Shown here piece by piece: positions 1-12,404 of a DNA stretch of 64,000 nt (the stretch's first letter is position 1; each line of letters begins with the position of its first letter). The translations under genes were made by a program, and so were the position numbers. Source of the DNA: Beaufortia kweichowensis (lineage: Eukaryota > Chordata > Actinopteri > Cypriniformes > Gastromyzontidae); the NCBI GenBank assembly GCA_019155185.1, contig CM032816.1:3981124-4045123 (forward strand), read 5' to 3'. The notes beneath the pieces were generated by a model. The model searched no databases and was not told the DNA's origin. It saw nothing but the letters and a program-made list of their open reading frames with translations.

Positions 1-544
1 AAATTTTAGATTCCTTGTTATGTGTTCTTACGTCATTTTCGTAGAACGGAGCGAGGCATTGTGTTTTGATAGTAAACAGATGCTGAAGAGCTTGTCTAAA
101 AAGAGTTTTGATGGAGATGCTGTCAGGCTTTCAGATTCTGTGTGTCAAAGGGCGACCTTAAAGTTAGAGACCTTATGTTACAGATTCATTGGTTAAATAA
201 GGAGTTCAGGAGCATTTATAAAGATTGTAAGAATACAGTTTGTTGGAATTGTAGGTTTGTGTCAGTTCTTGGATGGTATTAAAACTTAGACAGGCTTGTT
301 TCTGTGATGGAAAGGAACTTTAGAATTATAACCTTTAGTGTCTAGACGGTTTGATGAGGTGGAGATGGACCAATCAGAAAACCGAATGAGAGAAACTGCA
401 ACACACCCTATGGCAAAGATATACTTTATACATTTATGATACCTTTTAGACTTCGAATCCAGGCATAAAAATATCAGTTTATGCAAGAGTTATCCATTTA
501 AAAAAATGGAGGTATACGTGTGTTATGGATGTGACAAAAATAAA
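1..544. other. Unannotated intergenic/intronic sequence
   Basis: AT-rich sequence without a recognisable exon, RNA gene or complete repeat. Near its end, at about 519-541, lies a short match to the internal motif 'gttatggatgtgacaa' of repeat family A. The rest of that repeat follows immediately downstream, so this may be a displaced fragment of the same insertion. Confidence 0.6.
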
Positions 545-819
545 GGCAACATATGATTTCTGTGAATTTAAATCCACAAACCAGAAGCAATCATACCCAA
601 CAAATGGAGAAGAGATGACTCTTCAAAGAACATAAAGTAGTATTTTATTTAAATGTTTATGTCCTCATTTTTGAGGAATATGGACTGTTATGGATGTGAC
701 AATTTGGAAAGCACTTTATCTGACTATGAAAAATCATGATTTAAACAAAAAACAAAAACGCTTTAAAAACCTTGAGAGAGGTTTTTAATATTGCCATCTG
801 AACTATCAGTATGATGAAA
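545..819 (-). repeat. Interspersed repeat family A, copy 1 (near full length)
   Basis: This is one of about nine copies in the window of an uncatalogued-by-me repeat of roughly 300-350 bp. On the minus strand the family runs from 'ccatgcaaatgtcaacc' through 'gaggtctctctcaaagtttt', 'cagaattgtcacatccata' and 'gaagagtcatctcttctcc' to 'ttcacagaaatcctac'. This copy carries nearly all of these blocks, with the internal 'atggactgttatggatgtga' at about 681-700. No coding capacity or clear terminal inverted repeats are visible, so SINE-like or MITE-like origin is undecided. Confidence 0.75.
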
Positions 820-3023
820 TAATCAGTCTTTATTTTCTTCTGTAGTTCTCACTTCTAGCATGCAATGTATCCTGTGCCAGAAAAAAAGTAATTGCACCAC
901 AATATGCTTGGCAAACCACAAAAGTTTTAATGAAGCTTGTACTTTTTGACACCAATTTGGAAATGTCTCCCAATGACTGAACTGACCTTTTTCATCCTTT
1001 GCAATCTGAGATAAGCATGCAAGGCCATTGCAAAACACCTTCTTACCTTTTAACACCAAATACAACAAATAGAACAGGCAAGTATGTTTTATAACTGACT
1101 TTGCATTATCTGATTGGCTCTGTGGAGTCATTACTGACTGATGTTTTCGATCAGTTTTCACTTTTGCCTTGGACAGAGTTAAGGCACTGTACATTTTTAG
1201 TCCTCTGCATCTATTCTTATAATGCTTGTGAATGACCGTGAAAATATATTACCCTCAACTAGTACTTGACACAGACAATTAGGGGAAAATTACCAACAGG
1301 CACAAGTTGTCAAGGTTTAAATAATTTTCCTGCATAATAGCATCCCTTGTGTTTTTAGGATTTTGGGGTGTTATATTTTTCTGCAAGCTATCTGTGTTAT
1401 TTAGAAAGAGAAGATGAACTTTTTGGCCCTGCCAGATAAATATCTAGATAAACAGGCCTGCTAGACTTAAACATTTTCTAATCTAAATGTGTGTTGTTTG
1501 AATCTGTTTAAACAAAGATTTTCTTTTCTTTTGTGTTTTTGTAAAGTTTTGCATACAATTCGCGTTGTTGACGAAACGATTATTACTGTATCGCTCTGTA
1601 TTATGCATACAAAGCCAGTAGTCAGCGACGTCAGTTTGTATAGAAACACATAATTTGCATGCGCATTACAGTAGTTTAGTTGTTTACAGAGAGGTTATAA
1701 CGATATTGTTTTCAAAAACTTGTTTTCAAAAGTTTGCATTTTCAAGGCCCCAAAATGCTCTTGTTGTGTAAATGAATGGCTAAAAGCATAAGATTTGAGT
1801 TTTGTGTCGTGTCAGCTCCTCCTAGTCAGTTGCTCAGGATGGTTGCTTAGGTGTTTTCATTAGGTTTTTAGCGTGTTTATGCAGTTGATAATGTTATTTT
1901 TATGGTGTTCTGGATAGTTTCTTGGTGGTTGCTTAGTGGCCCAAGCCTCAATGGTATTTTGGTAACCTGCTTGGGTCCCCATTTCAGTGCAGTTCTATGC
2001 CATTTTCTGAGAAGTTTATAAAAAGTGGTTGAAGAACTTGAAAAATAAAAGCAACCTATCCTAAAAAACTGCATGATTAAAAGTATAAATATAAAATTTA
2101 ATAATAAGGTCTTAGCAAGAAAGCAATAGTACCACTAAAAATGTATTTGTTATGTAATAATCTCTCTAATGGAACTTTCCTCTGATTGTGTAACTGGATC
2201 GTAATTGGTCTTGTCTTAGTTTGTCAGATCATGGCCTTAGCTGCGTTGTTTTGAGAGCTTTGATTTTGGGTGTGTGCTGGTCATAATAATCGCTTATTGC
2301 CGCCCGAGGGATGTCATGTCACCAGTTTTATCAATCCGGCTGTCTCAAATTTGATTAAGCAGCCATATATGTAACTAATTTACCGCTCGGTCGAAATTCT
2401 GAATGCAAAATTATGATACGTAACATAATGACATGTATCACTTTTCACCCACTATTGTTTTTTCCGTCTGGGCTGGACACATGGAAGTGATCATGCACAG
2501 AGGGAAGTGTGTTTTCCAGAAAAAAACCCCATAGAATCAGACTTCCTAACCCGAGCGCTTTCTCAAACACCCTGCGCTTCCTTTGAGGCCTGGAATACTT
2601 GGTTACATTACCGGAGCGTGATCTTCCACCGTCCCCCCCGGCGGGATCTAAGAGGGTCCAGGTCATGAGTTTACAGCACCCAGCTGACTGTAAGCATCTG
2701 GTGCTACTGCTTGGGGGGGAGCTGATTGCAAAGTACACAATGCGGCTGGATCCCGAGCGCTCGCCGTTAGGTGTGTTTTCAGGCCTACCATCAGCTGATT
2801 GCTGCGATTATACATGCGTGTTTGTTTTTTAGAGCTCCGATTTGAAACTGCCCTCGAGGAGCGTCCTTACCTACTGTGTGCTTTTCCTCTGCAGCTTCTC
2901 ATCTTGCGTCCCGCTTCTAAACCATCAATCTTCAGCCAGTCAAATGAAAAAGTTATACTGTCATCCAATCAGGCGGCACTTGGACAGGAAACGGCAGATG
3001 TTTGCAATCTTTCCTCTATCATA
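820..3023. other. Unannotated; one 123-codon open frame and one GC-rich islet
   Basis: No supported gene. A minus-strand open frame at 823-1194 lacks a recognisable domain or convincing splice sites. Around 2590-2840 the composition shifts to GC- and CpG-richer DNA ('ccgtccccccggcgggatc', 'cccgagcgctcgccg'), unlike its surroundings. That islet could be a conserved element or a small exon, but nothing decides it. Confidence 0.5.
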
Positions 3024-3025
3024 TA

Positions 3026-3394
3026 CAGTGCCAGTCAAAAGTTTTGACACAATTGACAAAAATGTTTCGCATTATATTATTTCAAACATTTTTGAAATGG
3101 ATTGCTAGGACTAAATAATGAATAAAAAGCAAGCAGTAAGAGTCCAGCATATATAGAAATTCCTTCAGTGCTGTTTAAAAGCTCAAGAAGCTGGACGATA
3201 AAATGTCAAGAGTGTGATTTTACAGATTCTAGACAAAGTGTGACTACTTTTGAAGATGATCAAATATAACATAGTGTTCATTTATTTTAGATGCTTTGTC
3301 ACAACATAATTCCCACAGTTACAGTTGTGTTATCTAATGGTTTTGATGAGTTTGCAACTCTTCTAAAGCGTTTCAAAACCTTTGACTGATGGTG
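3026..3394. mobile_element. Non-autonomous Tc1/mariner-type MITE, complete
   Basis: The element starts 'cagtgccagtcaaaagtttt' just after a TA (3024-3025). It ends at a diverged inverted copy, 'caaaacctttgactgatggtg', just before a TA (3395-3396). CAGT ends with TA target duplications are the signature of Tc1/mariner transposons. At 369 bp with no open frame it must be mobilised in trans. Internal sequence ('ttttacagattctagacaaa', 'gtgtgactactttt') is shared with the element at 62.8 kb. Confidence 0.75.
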
Positions 3395-3396
3395 TA

Positions 3397-4856
3397 ATTA
3401 TTAATGTCATGGTCATTTATTTGTGTCAAGTAATTGTTTAATAAGTGTGATTCAAAACAGCTGTTCATTGTCACAAAATAAACCCTTGAAGGGCGATATA
3501 GTATCGAATCATTTTGTCAGGGTTTGTTTTGTCATAATTAGTGAAAGACCGTATCCCTTATGTTCTCTGTTGTAAGACTATTATGAGCTTATCTGATTTT
3601 GCGGTCATGTTTGATCGGTAGATAAATGGTGTGTTATGGTTTTGCATTATTTTATCATTGATCGTTTTGCTTCTTTCCTGTTTTATCTACAGTTAGATCA
3701 GTCTGTGTACGGTGTGTGATCTCTCTCACGTTACTCTGAGAGTCATGTACCGGGGATTTTTAAAGGCTCTCACACGTCTGAAGTTTCAATGGCAAAAGGC
3801 AACTGCCGGTGTCAGATTTTAACACCGTTACATTCCAGCCAACAGGACCATATTAACATATGGATGATTGACATTTATATATTAATATTTTTAGATGTAT
3901 TACTCATGCTCTTGGAAACCTTATCCAAGACAATTGATTTGATTTTTTTTTTCCAATTACTAGGCTGTACTCCAATACTGTCTTTTAGGGTGTAACTGAT
4001 AACACATTGTATAGAAACATATATTAGCTACATTAAAGGCGCAATCTGTACTTTTGCAACGCTTATCTTATAATAATGGCTTATAAGTTGAGCTGTTGGG
4101 CTGGATTTTTCAGAAAATGTAACTTTGAAGTTAAGATATGTAAAGTAACTTGAAATTTTATGTTTGAAACAGAAACTCTATATGACAAAACGATAAATGT
4201 GTGTTTGATAAAAACTGAACAGCATGTGTCAAACCTTGTTCAGTATTTGTTCTGATATGCTGCATTAAGATGTGGCGCATATCTGTTTTATTTCTGAAGA
4301 AGCAGTGATGATTAATGTCTCTTCACCTGTTTTATTCGAGCAATGACTGTGTCAACACAAAGACAAAAACACATTCATTCGTTCCAAACTCTGTTTAAAT
4401 GTTTCTTTGATTTATAAAAACAAGAACCAAGAAAAACATGTCACACCAAGACAGAGAAATGTTTGTCTGGCTTAACATCTACTGATACATCACTAATGCT
4501 GCATCTTTGTGCATATTTTTAGACAATTTACTACTTTCTTTATCTGTGACACCTTGGATGCTCATCTGAAGCTCTTCAGTGTCATTTCAGATGCTCCTCT
4601 GGGGTGTTATCAGGCGAACGCTTGATTCTTATCTTCTCACGGCGAGTTCTTACACGTTTCTTCATCCATCAGCTCTCCTCAGGGCTGCAGTCTCGAAACA
4701 ACATGTTTGCTCCTTCGGCACTACGGCTCCAGACCTGTCCTTGCCTGTTTCAATAAATCGCCTCGACTCAATCCAACATCTCGTTCCAGGTCTTTAAGAC
4801 AGTCTGGTCCGATGTAACGAACCCAAGCCTCCGCATCGGTCTGTCGGTTTGGCTTC
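3397..4856. other. Unannotated sequence
   Basis: No gene or complete repeat is recognised. A segment near 4030-4065 ('aaaggcgcaatctgtacttt') resembles a degenerate end of a common teleost interspersed repeat, but it is too short to call. Confidence 0.5.
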
Positions 4857-5438
4857 ATGCTTTTTATTACTTTCACATTTGATCAATCGTACTGCATTTC
4901 TGTTCTTCTGAAAAGGGGAATATTAAGTGCTCTGAATTTGAGCATTTCATCATTTGTGATGTTTGCATTTTTCCCCGGGCTTTTTGGAGTCGAATATAGA
5001 GCTATAAAGAAGTACCGTAAACTGTTTTCGGGCCCATTCTTGTCAAAGATTTATGGGACCAATCGTCAACTGCGCGGTCACGGCTCGGCCAGTTGCATAT
5101 GGAAATGTGAAAGGGTAATAATGATTGTGCTTTTCTTTAATGCACGTGGACATTTGGACAACAGCCTTTGCAGAATGGATCCGTTCTCAAGTGCTCCCAT
5201 CCACACACTAGTTCTGTGTTGGGTTAAGAGTCCCATGGAGATTTGGACAGGACAGGGCAATCCTTTAACTGTCACACACTCTTTGAACACACTGTTCATT
5301 ACTTTGGAGAAATACCATTTCTGGAGAGGTTTTATGGAGAACAGACCCATCACTATTGCAGAGATCAGAGTAAGGGTAGATCAGATCCAATCCAAGATCA
5401 GACGTGGTATGTACACGTTTAGTGAATTGGCGGTCTGA
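4857..5438 (+). other. Longest non-repetitive open frame (193 codons), function unknown
   Basis: An ATG-to-stop frame of 193 codons lies in otherwise stop-rich DNA. The predicted N-terminal half is hydrophobic and the C-terminal part basic ('KIRRGMYTFSELAV' at the end). I see no family motif, signal cleavage pattern or paired splice sites. A second frame (91 codons) is open on the other strand over the same region, which suggests composition rather than selection. It could be chance, a decayed coding relic, or an exon. I list it only because its length is unusual for this window. Confidence 0.15.
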
Positions 5439-5439
5439 C

Positions 5440-7265
5440 CTTTGGAAAACAAATGAAAGGTTTATTCCAGACCACTTTTGTCACACCTTTTGTTGTTCGT
5501 AAACAGGAAATCCCACCTATAACTATTGTTTGGGCAAGTGTTGTTGTGTCAGTCCACTCCAACAAACCAAGCAGTGTTTTGAAAGCACCACAAAGCCACA
5601 ATGTTTACAATCGTTGAGAAAGTCAGATTACCAATGACTTCAAGTTATTGCAGTTTATAAAGCATTAAAAGAATGCACATTTAACCTTTAATGACTAAAA
5701 TCTACAGTTACATCTACAGATTATCTGATAAAGGAACATCTCTTTGATCAACAGCAAGTTCTTGACCTCTTGTGTTATTAAAAGTCAGTTTGAGATCTTT
5801 CAAGCCTGAGTGGATTTAGATCACAGCTGATGTATTGTATTTGGTTCCACATGTGCTCCGGTCTGGTTGATATCATTTCTTATTGACTCTTTTATCAGAC
5901 GCAAATGTCTTGGCAGCCTTAGTCTCTTATTTCCACTGGTGACTACAGGGTTAACAGAGCAATCACTTATTCGAGGGTATTTAAGTTTATAGGCTTAAGT
6001 TTAACATTTGGGTAGCTTTAGGGCTCAAATTAAAGCGCATCGTGGGTAATGCTCACCAGCTCAATCATTTCAGACTGTACCCAACCTCAACTCATGATCT
6101 CAGGGACTATTTCCTGTCCACAAACCCAAGCTTCTCAGACTTTCTCAAAGCTTTCATGAAAACCTCATGAGGTAGTTGGCATCAATCATTTACAGTGTTT
6201 TGTAATCATTTGGAATCATAATTATACAGTTTTTTGTTCTGCAAAATATCTACCGTAATATAATTCATGACATATTTGCCCATGTTTGACACTGTGGTGT
6301 TCTGTTCTGCAAACTCATTTCTGAAAGTTGAAACGGGGGGACTTTCAGTGCTCTGCTCATTGTCTTTTCCCGTGGGGAATGTGGTCCCCTGACCTATTTG
6401 CCAAACGCTTCTGAAACAATGAGCAATTTATCTTTCATCTCATCTTTCCATGCTTTTAAGATTTGGGTGGTAGATAGAGCTTTGGATGGATGGAATATAC
6501 ACCAAAAAAAGCAAACAGCTGGAGATCTTCCTGGCATTTAGCGATTACATCAATCCTTTCAGCAGTTGCTTTTAGGTTTATCAAATATGACTTGGGTGGG
6601 ATTCAGCCGTTTTTGATTTCTTTGTGAGAAAAGGGAGATCCAACTCTGTCACACACTTAAAAAATTATTGCACTAAAGCTGTCTTCAAAGTTGAATACAA
6701 CTTTTTTTCATTTTTGATCCAAATCTAACAGATGTCCTCCTGCAATTTATTAAGCCTTTGGGTGGATTTGCCTGGTATGTCACATAAAGGCCACAGTTTT
6801 GGGATCCCTACTGTCCATCCCCAACCTTAAAGGTGTTGACGGGGACCACAGCCCCCCAGTGAGCCCCTGGCGGTGGTCAGACTCTGAATGACGGTCTGTT
6901 TGGCTGATATCTCCATCCTTCAACACCACCCCATCAATCCTAGTAGGCCCTAACCATGCCTACTGAGACAGTGGCTCTTTGTCCACCAGCTGACGGGTCC
7001 CACTTTTACACCTGGAGAGTGACAACCACCTGACAGGACTGGCTCCTAGCTGACTAAGACCTCAAAGTCTTCATCTTTATCAACCTTTGACCTTCACATC
7101 CAAAAAAACAACAACTGTATAATACACTGTTCATCACTAACTTGTTAAGCTCCAACATGCATCCGTACTTTGGTCCACACTTCATGCAATAATATGGCTT
7201 TGGATTTCTGTGGTTTCCAGTATTCCAAGGCAAATACTTGTACAAAGTGGAAATCACACACTTAC
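5440..7265. other. Unannotated; GC-rich insert-like block at 6790-7050
   Basis: Most of this is unremarkable AT-rich DNA. From about 6790 to 7050 the sequence is GC-rich and low in TA ('gggaccacagccccccagtg', 'ccagctgacgggtcccact'). It looks like an inserted fragment or a decayed exon or repeat, but I cannot identify it. Confidence 0.45.
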
Positions 7266-7443
7266 TGTATTTAACTCCCTTGTTACAATTTGCTGATGGA
7301 CATTGTGTTAGAAGATCCAGTTGCTGTGTCTTCCTGCTGCGGGGCCAGATGTTCTGGTGAGCTCTCGAGTCTATGGTGATTCTGGGGTTTAGTGTGTGGT
7401 TTATGGCCGAGATATCCACACGCAGGGTTTGGCTCTTCACTTC
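7266..7443 (-). CDS. Candidate internal exon, unidentified cysteine-containing protein
   Basis: The minus strand shows an acceptor (…cacaccag|GAAGTG) and a strong donor (…AAATACA|GTAAGTG) bounding 178 bp with a single open frame. The peptide begins EVKSQTLRVD, contains INHTLNPRITIDSRAH, and ends LLTQCPSANCNKGVKY. N-x-T and C-x4-C spacing would suit a secreted or extracellular protein. The frame also stays open past the donor to 7054, giving further cysteines (YYCMKC, SCCFFGC), so an unspliced 3' exon is the alternative. An in-frame TGA lies just upstream of the acceptor. Flanking exons were not found, and the family is not recognised. Confidence 0.3.
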
Positions 7444-8382
7444 CTGGTGTGTGATGTTTTGATCAGCTTCTCACAGTTCTGTTGTTTCTTCTCTGAACAC
7501 TTTCCTGGCTGGACAGATTTAGTGGGTGCTTTCAGCAGAAAATAAACATGGAGGAAAGCCTTATTCATCTTTTTGATTGTCTGCTTGTCAGATGTTAAGG
7601 TTTTCTCAAGAAACATTAAGAAATGTGAATGGCAGGATGTTTGTTCAGTAGATGCAGTAAAGATACAGCTTATTATTAAAAAACTAAAAAAAACTTAAAT
7701 ACTTTAACAGTAGGCTGGACTTTCACTACAATGAAAATAGCAAACATCTGAGTAGACCCACAGTTCATACCACAGCCAATTTATGCTAAAACATAAAATG
7801 TGTATAATTATAATAAATGTTTTAATGTATTACAATCCCAGTCCAAAGTTATACATAAAATCAAACCACACCTGGCATTCTTGGATTGGTTGTCACTTAT
7901 TTAAGACCTCAACCAATTGCTCCAACGTACAGTATTCATAAACATTGTTTGTTGGTCTCTTTTACTGTTCCTCTATTTTCTACATAGAATATGATGCAGC
8001 TGTGTCCTTACAGTGTAAAAAAAGAGCCCAGACTCATAAGCTATATTTGGACCCTTTTAAAGCTCCGCCATCCAAAACCAGAACCGCTGGACCCTCATGA
8101 TAGGTTCACAGGAGGCCAGTTCTGTTTTTATGTGTTATTCTAGGTTATCCATAGGTCTCCCTGTTTTGGATCCAGTTGTTATGAGTTCAAAAGGAACACC
8201 CTCTGTGGCTGTACTTACATTACATCACATTCTTTTTCCTCTTTCTGTTTTTAGACTTGCAGACAGGCTGCGCTCATTAGCTCTTTACTATCCACTGACC
8301 AGAGAGAAGTCTGTTTGGATGGGGAAGCCAACAGGGGTTGTGTTTTACTAGACAATTGCTTTGCACAAAGAGAGAGGGCCGG
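7444..8382. other. Unannotated sequence
   Basis: No gene, RNA or repeat is recognised. An 84-codon frame at 8097-8351 has no supporting features. Confidence 0.5.
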
Positions 8383-8606
8383 GGCAAGTTGTCACAAGGC
8401 CTGCTGTTTATTTCTAACAGTATTTTTACTACAGTAAATAGTATGTTTTAATAGTGAATCATCTCCTAGAATCATTTCTGTCTAAAGCTTAAAAATTTGT
8501 TTTGTATTGTTGTAGATTATATTTTGCTGTTGAATGAGTTGTTCCGTGCCTTTCATTTTGGCTAAAACGTCAACAGATAAGCTGTCCATTGTGACAACTT
8601 ACCCCA
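8383..8606. repeat. Inverted-repeat pair, MITE-like
   Basis: The left arm 'ggggcaagttgtcacaa' (about 8383-8399) is matched in inverse by 'ttgtgacaacttacccc' (about 8588-8604), with one mismatch, around a ~190-bp core. Short inverted arms around a non-coding core suggest a small non-autonomous DNA element. Target duplications are not clear, so the class is unknown. Confidence 0.4.
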
Positions 8607-9689
8607 GTACTGTGTCACAACAGTAAATATTCAATCTGAGAAACAGTTACCAAACTGAAAAGTGCGACAACTAGCCCGAGTCACCTCTATGATTGACCTT
8701 TAACCTTTGCTTATACAGTTCAGTTCATTACAATCTACCCATGAATATTTTTCCACATGTTGCAGTGCAAAATTGTTTGTTTGGTTGCTTGGGTCTTCTT
8801 TATGGCATTTAAAGTAGCATTAAAGGGGAGTTTATTGTTCCAGTCTGTTTACTGTAATTATTTGTGATTAATTTTGCATGTGTCTCGGTCCGGCCCTCAG
8901 GTTCGGAAAGTGTTGTGTCATTCGCGTCTGGAGTTTAACTTGGTCTACTGGCATCTCAGAGATATGTGGGGTTTACCGCAGAAAGCTTCCAATTTTGCTT
9001 TTTTGATGGGGGAATCTGCTTTTGTCAGTGAGATTAATATGTAGTTGGCCGGAGCTGAGTCATGGTGCTTGTTTCTGTTGGATGAACTGTTTGAAAGCTG
9101 TCAGACCGTCTTCATCTGTATTATTTTAAGAAGTGTTGCTTGAAGCAAAAGTGCTTTCTCACAGACGCAGCCCCTGATGAGACTCGTTGTCTCTCAGATG
9201 TGGTATGAAATATAAGACGAAGTGTATGATGTGTAGACGTATGCTAAACAAGTGATTGAGGGCTTCCTATCGGGTTGAAATGGCGGATTGTTTGATAAAA
9301 GAAGACACGTTTGGAGATGGTACCCTGAGGTAAATTGATGTGTGCCAAATTGTATAAAGGATAAGTCTTTGTTTTGTTGGCTAATGTTCAAAAATGTGCC
9401 CTTTAAGCTGAAGTGTGTCGTGATTTAAGTGTCCTGATTAGCCCGACACAACAACATCGGCTTAACCAGTAGTGTTAGTTTATGTGTTTGGGGCGGGCCT
9501 TTCTGATTCTCTGACCAATGGCATTTCAGAGATTTGGATCAATAACTTCCTTACTTTTAAAAAACACATTTTTATGAAAAACATATAAATTTGACCTGAT
9601 AAATTTTGTATACATTTTAAAATCTTTTTTACAGTTGTTTTCCTAAATGATAAAAAAATTTTTAAATACATTTTAGGTATTTTATGAAT
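8607..9689. other. Unannotated sequence
   Basis: No gene or repeat is recognised. The sequence becomes strongly A/T-rich from about 9540 onward. Confidence 0.5.
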
Positions 9690-9900
9690 AACATTAAATT
9701 TTTTTTTAGTTTTAGTTTATATTTATTGTTATGAAAATTTGCCAAATATTTATTCTTGAGTCTTAGGTCTTTCCATTAATATATAGTTTGTCATGATTAG
9801 ATTAAAATTCATATATAAAATATTAAAGTAAATAGTGAAATAACCTTAAAGGACCTTAAAGTGAAAAACCTTAAGTGTTCCACCTTGGAATAGTGACAGT
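9690..9900 (+). repeat. Interspersed repeat family C, copy 1
   Basis: The segment shares an ordered series of blocks with 36005-36235, including 'gtttgtcatgattagattaa', 'gttatgaaaatttg' and 'tattaaagt'. The two copies are same-strand and diverged. The family is unnamed by me and non-coding. Confidence 0.6.
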
Positions 9901-10685
9901 TAACAGGGTAAAACAACATGAGGATAAATAAAATGAATGAAAATGATCGCAGAATCGTATTTTTACCTCATTTGTAGATTTCTTTTTTAAGTCTTCTTCT
10001 ACCATCTCTTAATATCGAATAAAGTTACAAATTACTGTTTTCATCCTTTTTCCTGCTTAATAAAACCTCATTTCAGAACAAACCTTTCCAAAAACTTTTC
10101 ACGATGGAAAATAATAAAGTTACAATATCCAAACGTTTCGCCAAAACTACAGACTACTGTCATATTAGCCATTATTAAAACCAACCTATAAATTTATAGT
10201 ATGTCATTTTCTGAGCCGTTCTGAGAAAATAATTGTTATTTTGACTTTCTGTGTTTAACATTAAACATGTGACAGTGATTTACGAGAGACATGACTGTAA
10301 CACAAACCTTTGAGTAACTATAGAGAGCGCAGAAAGGAAAATTTGAGGTTGTGTAAACACAATTTAATCTTGCTTATAAAAGGCTGTGCTCATTTAGGGA
10401 CAGATCCATTCTAACCGATGGGTTTCTTCTTTCTGAATGCACAAAACTGAAGGCTTAGTGTGGGTAAGAGATGTATATGATTTGGTTTGTATATCAGGGT
10501 TAGTGGTTATGTGTGTAGAAGCAGCACACAGCACTTCATATAATTGCCTGATGGAGGTTTAATATAAGGAATAAGGAATAAAAAAGATGAAATAAAGTTG
10601 TTTTGTTTAAATCTAGTGTCAAACGTCTTAATTAGAACATTTTTATATTTTTTTCATGTATGATACATACTGTGTTATATTTTTA
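9901..10685. other. Unannotated A/T-rich sequence
   Basis: No gene is recognised. Short 'ataaggaataaggaataaaa' micro-duplication near 10565-10585. Confidence 0.5.
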
Positions 10686-10878
10686 CTTAAAAAAAAATGC
10701 TGGGCTGTTTTCAACCCATCATTGAGCCAAAAAGGGACAAACCTAACCCTTTGGTTAAAAATGAATCTATGCTGGGTTGTTTAGTCCAAAATGCCGGGTT
10801 GTCTCTACCCATGTTTTTTTTTTAGGTTAATTTGTAACCCAGCAATGGGTTAACAATTACCCAGCATTTTTAGTGTGT
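10686..10878. mobile_element. Palindromic MITE of the 'atgctgggt' type
   Basis: The left end 'aaaaaatgctgggctgtttt' is mirrored by the right end 'acccagcatttttagtgtg'. Internal 'gctgggttg' and 'aacccag' motifs repeat in both orientations, so the element is largely self-complementary. Elements with these ends are abundant in cyprinid genomes. It is non-coding and non-autonomous. A fragment of the same family lies near 43.2 kb. Confidence 0.65.
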
Positions 10879-11679
10879 TCTTTTTTTACATTTTCCAAAT
10901 GTTTCATATAGTTTAATGAATTTGATTATTTTCTAATAATGAAGGGAAAAGTAGCCAAGACTAAAGTTTTTGCTCATACAAAAATTTATTTAATTAATAA
11001 AATAACAATTAAAGTAATAAAATGTAAAAAATGTTTTAAAAAATCTCTGTTTTAAAAGGTGATTAGCTAAAACTGCAAGATAGGAAACTTGCTTTAAACA
11101 TTGCTTGCGAACTTCCTTGAAACGGTGTTTCATATGTTGCCAAACTTTGATGTTCTAAACTCTGTGTAGGTTAGTATAGCTAATTCCTCAAAAGTGTTTA
11201 TGTTTTTATGTCTGTCTTTTTTGTTTAATATGAACAACATGTTTTAGCTTGCAGTCTCCCGTGTTTTCACAAGCAAGTTCTTTAAAGTTTACACAGAGAT
11301 TAATCTTATTTTCCAGTGTTGTTTTAATAAGCGTCCTTGTGTTGATTGACAGTAATCAGCTTGGTAAACTATAAATGAAGCTTAACATATGCTGGCATTC
11401 ATATGGGACATTGATATGAGAAAGTCATAGCATGTATGAACCACATTCCCCATGCGCATTTATGTTTGCATGGTTTATTTGTTCATTTCATTTCTTTTTA
11501 CTAGTAGCTCTACTAGTTTTGCTTAAGTTTACAGATTTTACACTTGGTGTTAAGTTGTGAACCAACAGAATTGCTAATTCTTTAAAAAAACAATAAAACT
11601 TAAGTAAATGTATTTCTTTTATTAGTACATTAATTTTTAATAATATACGATTTTAATAATACATAATGTAACACGATCA
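10879..11679. other. Unannotated A/T-rich sequence
   Basis: No gene or complete repeat is recognised. Confidence 0.5.
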
Positions 11680-11757
11680 TTTTCCTGTAGGTCAACAGGT
11701 GACCATTGCGCTAGCAATGCAAAGGTCATGGGTTTCATTCCAGAAAACGCATACATT
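11680..11757 (+). mobile_element. tRNA-derived SINE fragment (head region)
   Basis: The segment 'ccattgcgctagcaatgcaa' followed by 'ggtcatgggtttcattcc' resembles a tRNA-like SINE head with a degenerate pol III B box (GGTTCRANNCC). The body and tail are missing, and family-A sequence follows directly. Confidence 0.5.
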
Positions 11758-11931
11758 CCATGCAAATGTCAACCTTATCATAAAAAATACATTTTTGCCA
11801 AAGGTTTTCTTCATAGTGATAGCTCAGATGTCAATATTTGGTGGTTTAAATACCCATGTGAGATCTCTCTCAAAGTTTTAAAATTTTTTATGTTTAAAGC
11901 ATGATTTTCATAGTCAGGATAAAGTGTTACA
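11758..11931 (+). repeat. Interspersed repeat family A, copy 2 (5' half)
   Basis: It contains the family blocks 'catgcaaatgtcaacctta', 'gctcagatgtcaatatttgg' and 'gagatctctctcaaagtttt', and breaks off after 'ggataaagtg'. The 3' half with 'gaagagtcatctc' is absent. Confidence 0.7.
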
Positions 11932-12400
11932 AATACATTAATGTTAAAAAATTAAATGTACTTTTTAATATGACGATGATTGGCAAAGATTAAAAAATAG
12001 CGAATTATTATCAATAACTAGACTAAATGAAATTGACATTTGCCAACTTTGCCTATTTTCTATCAAGCTGCCAATAAATATGTGCCAAAAGATAAATATA
12101 TAGAGTTTATTGATTCATAAGAAGTATTTTGTTGTAAAAAAAATTTCAGTTTATTTACATTTTTATTTCGCATTGAGCATTGTTTTTGGGACACAGCCCA
12201 CCAGAACATCAGCCTGGAGATGTTCAGGACATGTGATTTAAGGAGTGATACCATTTTCTACAGCTTCTCAAACTTGGCAAAAGTCTCGGAGTAGGAGGGA
12301 ATCTCCGGCCTCAGCCAGCAGAGGCTCACACGAGCAAGTCTTTCCATTTATATTACAGTACATTTTTCTCTCGAGCACTGAATAATGAAAGTTCATGACA
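11932..12400. other. Unannotated sequence
   Basis: No gene or repeat is recognised. CpG content rises towards the end of this stretch. Confidence 0.5.
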
Positions 12401-12404
12401 TTAC

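Noticed and set aside
823..1194. 123-codon minus-strand frame as a transposase fragment
   Set aside because: No DDE/hAT motif or element ends could be seen; composition alone is insufficient.
7140..7200. C2H2 zinc finger (KPYYCMKCG…)
   Set aside because: The His pair and finger spacing are absent; only a superficial resemblance.
11690..11760. tRNA gene
   Set aside because: Only a B-box-like segment is present; no cloverleaf can be completed, and the same motif recurs with SINE tails elsewhere.
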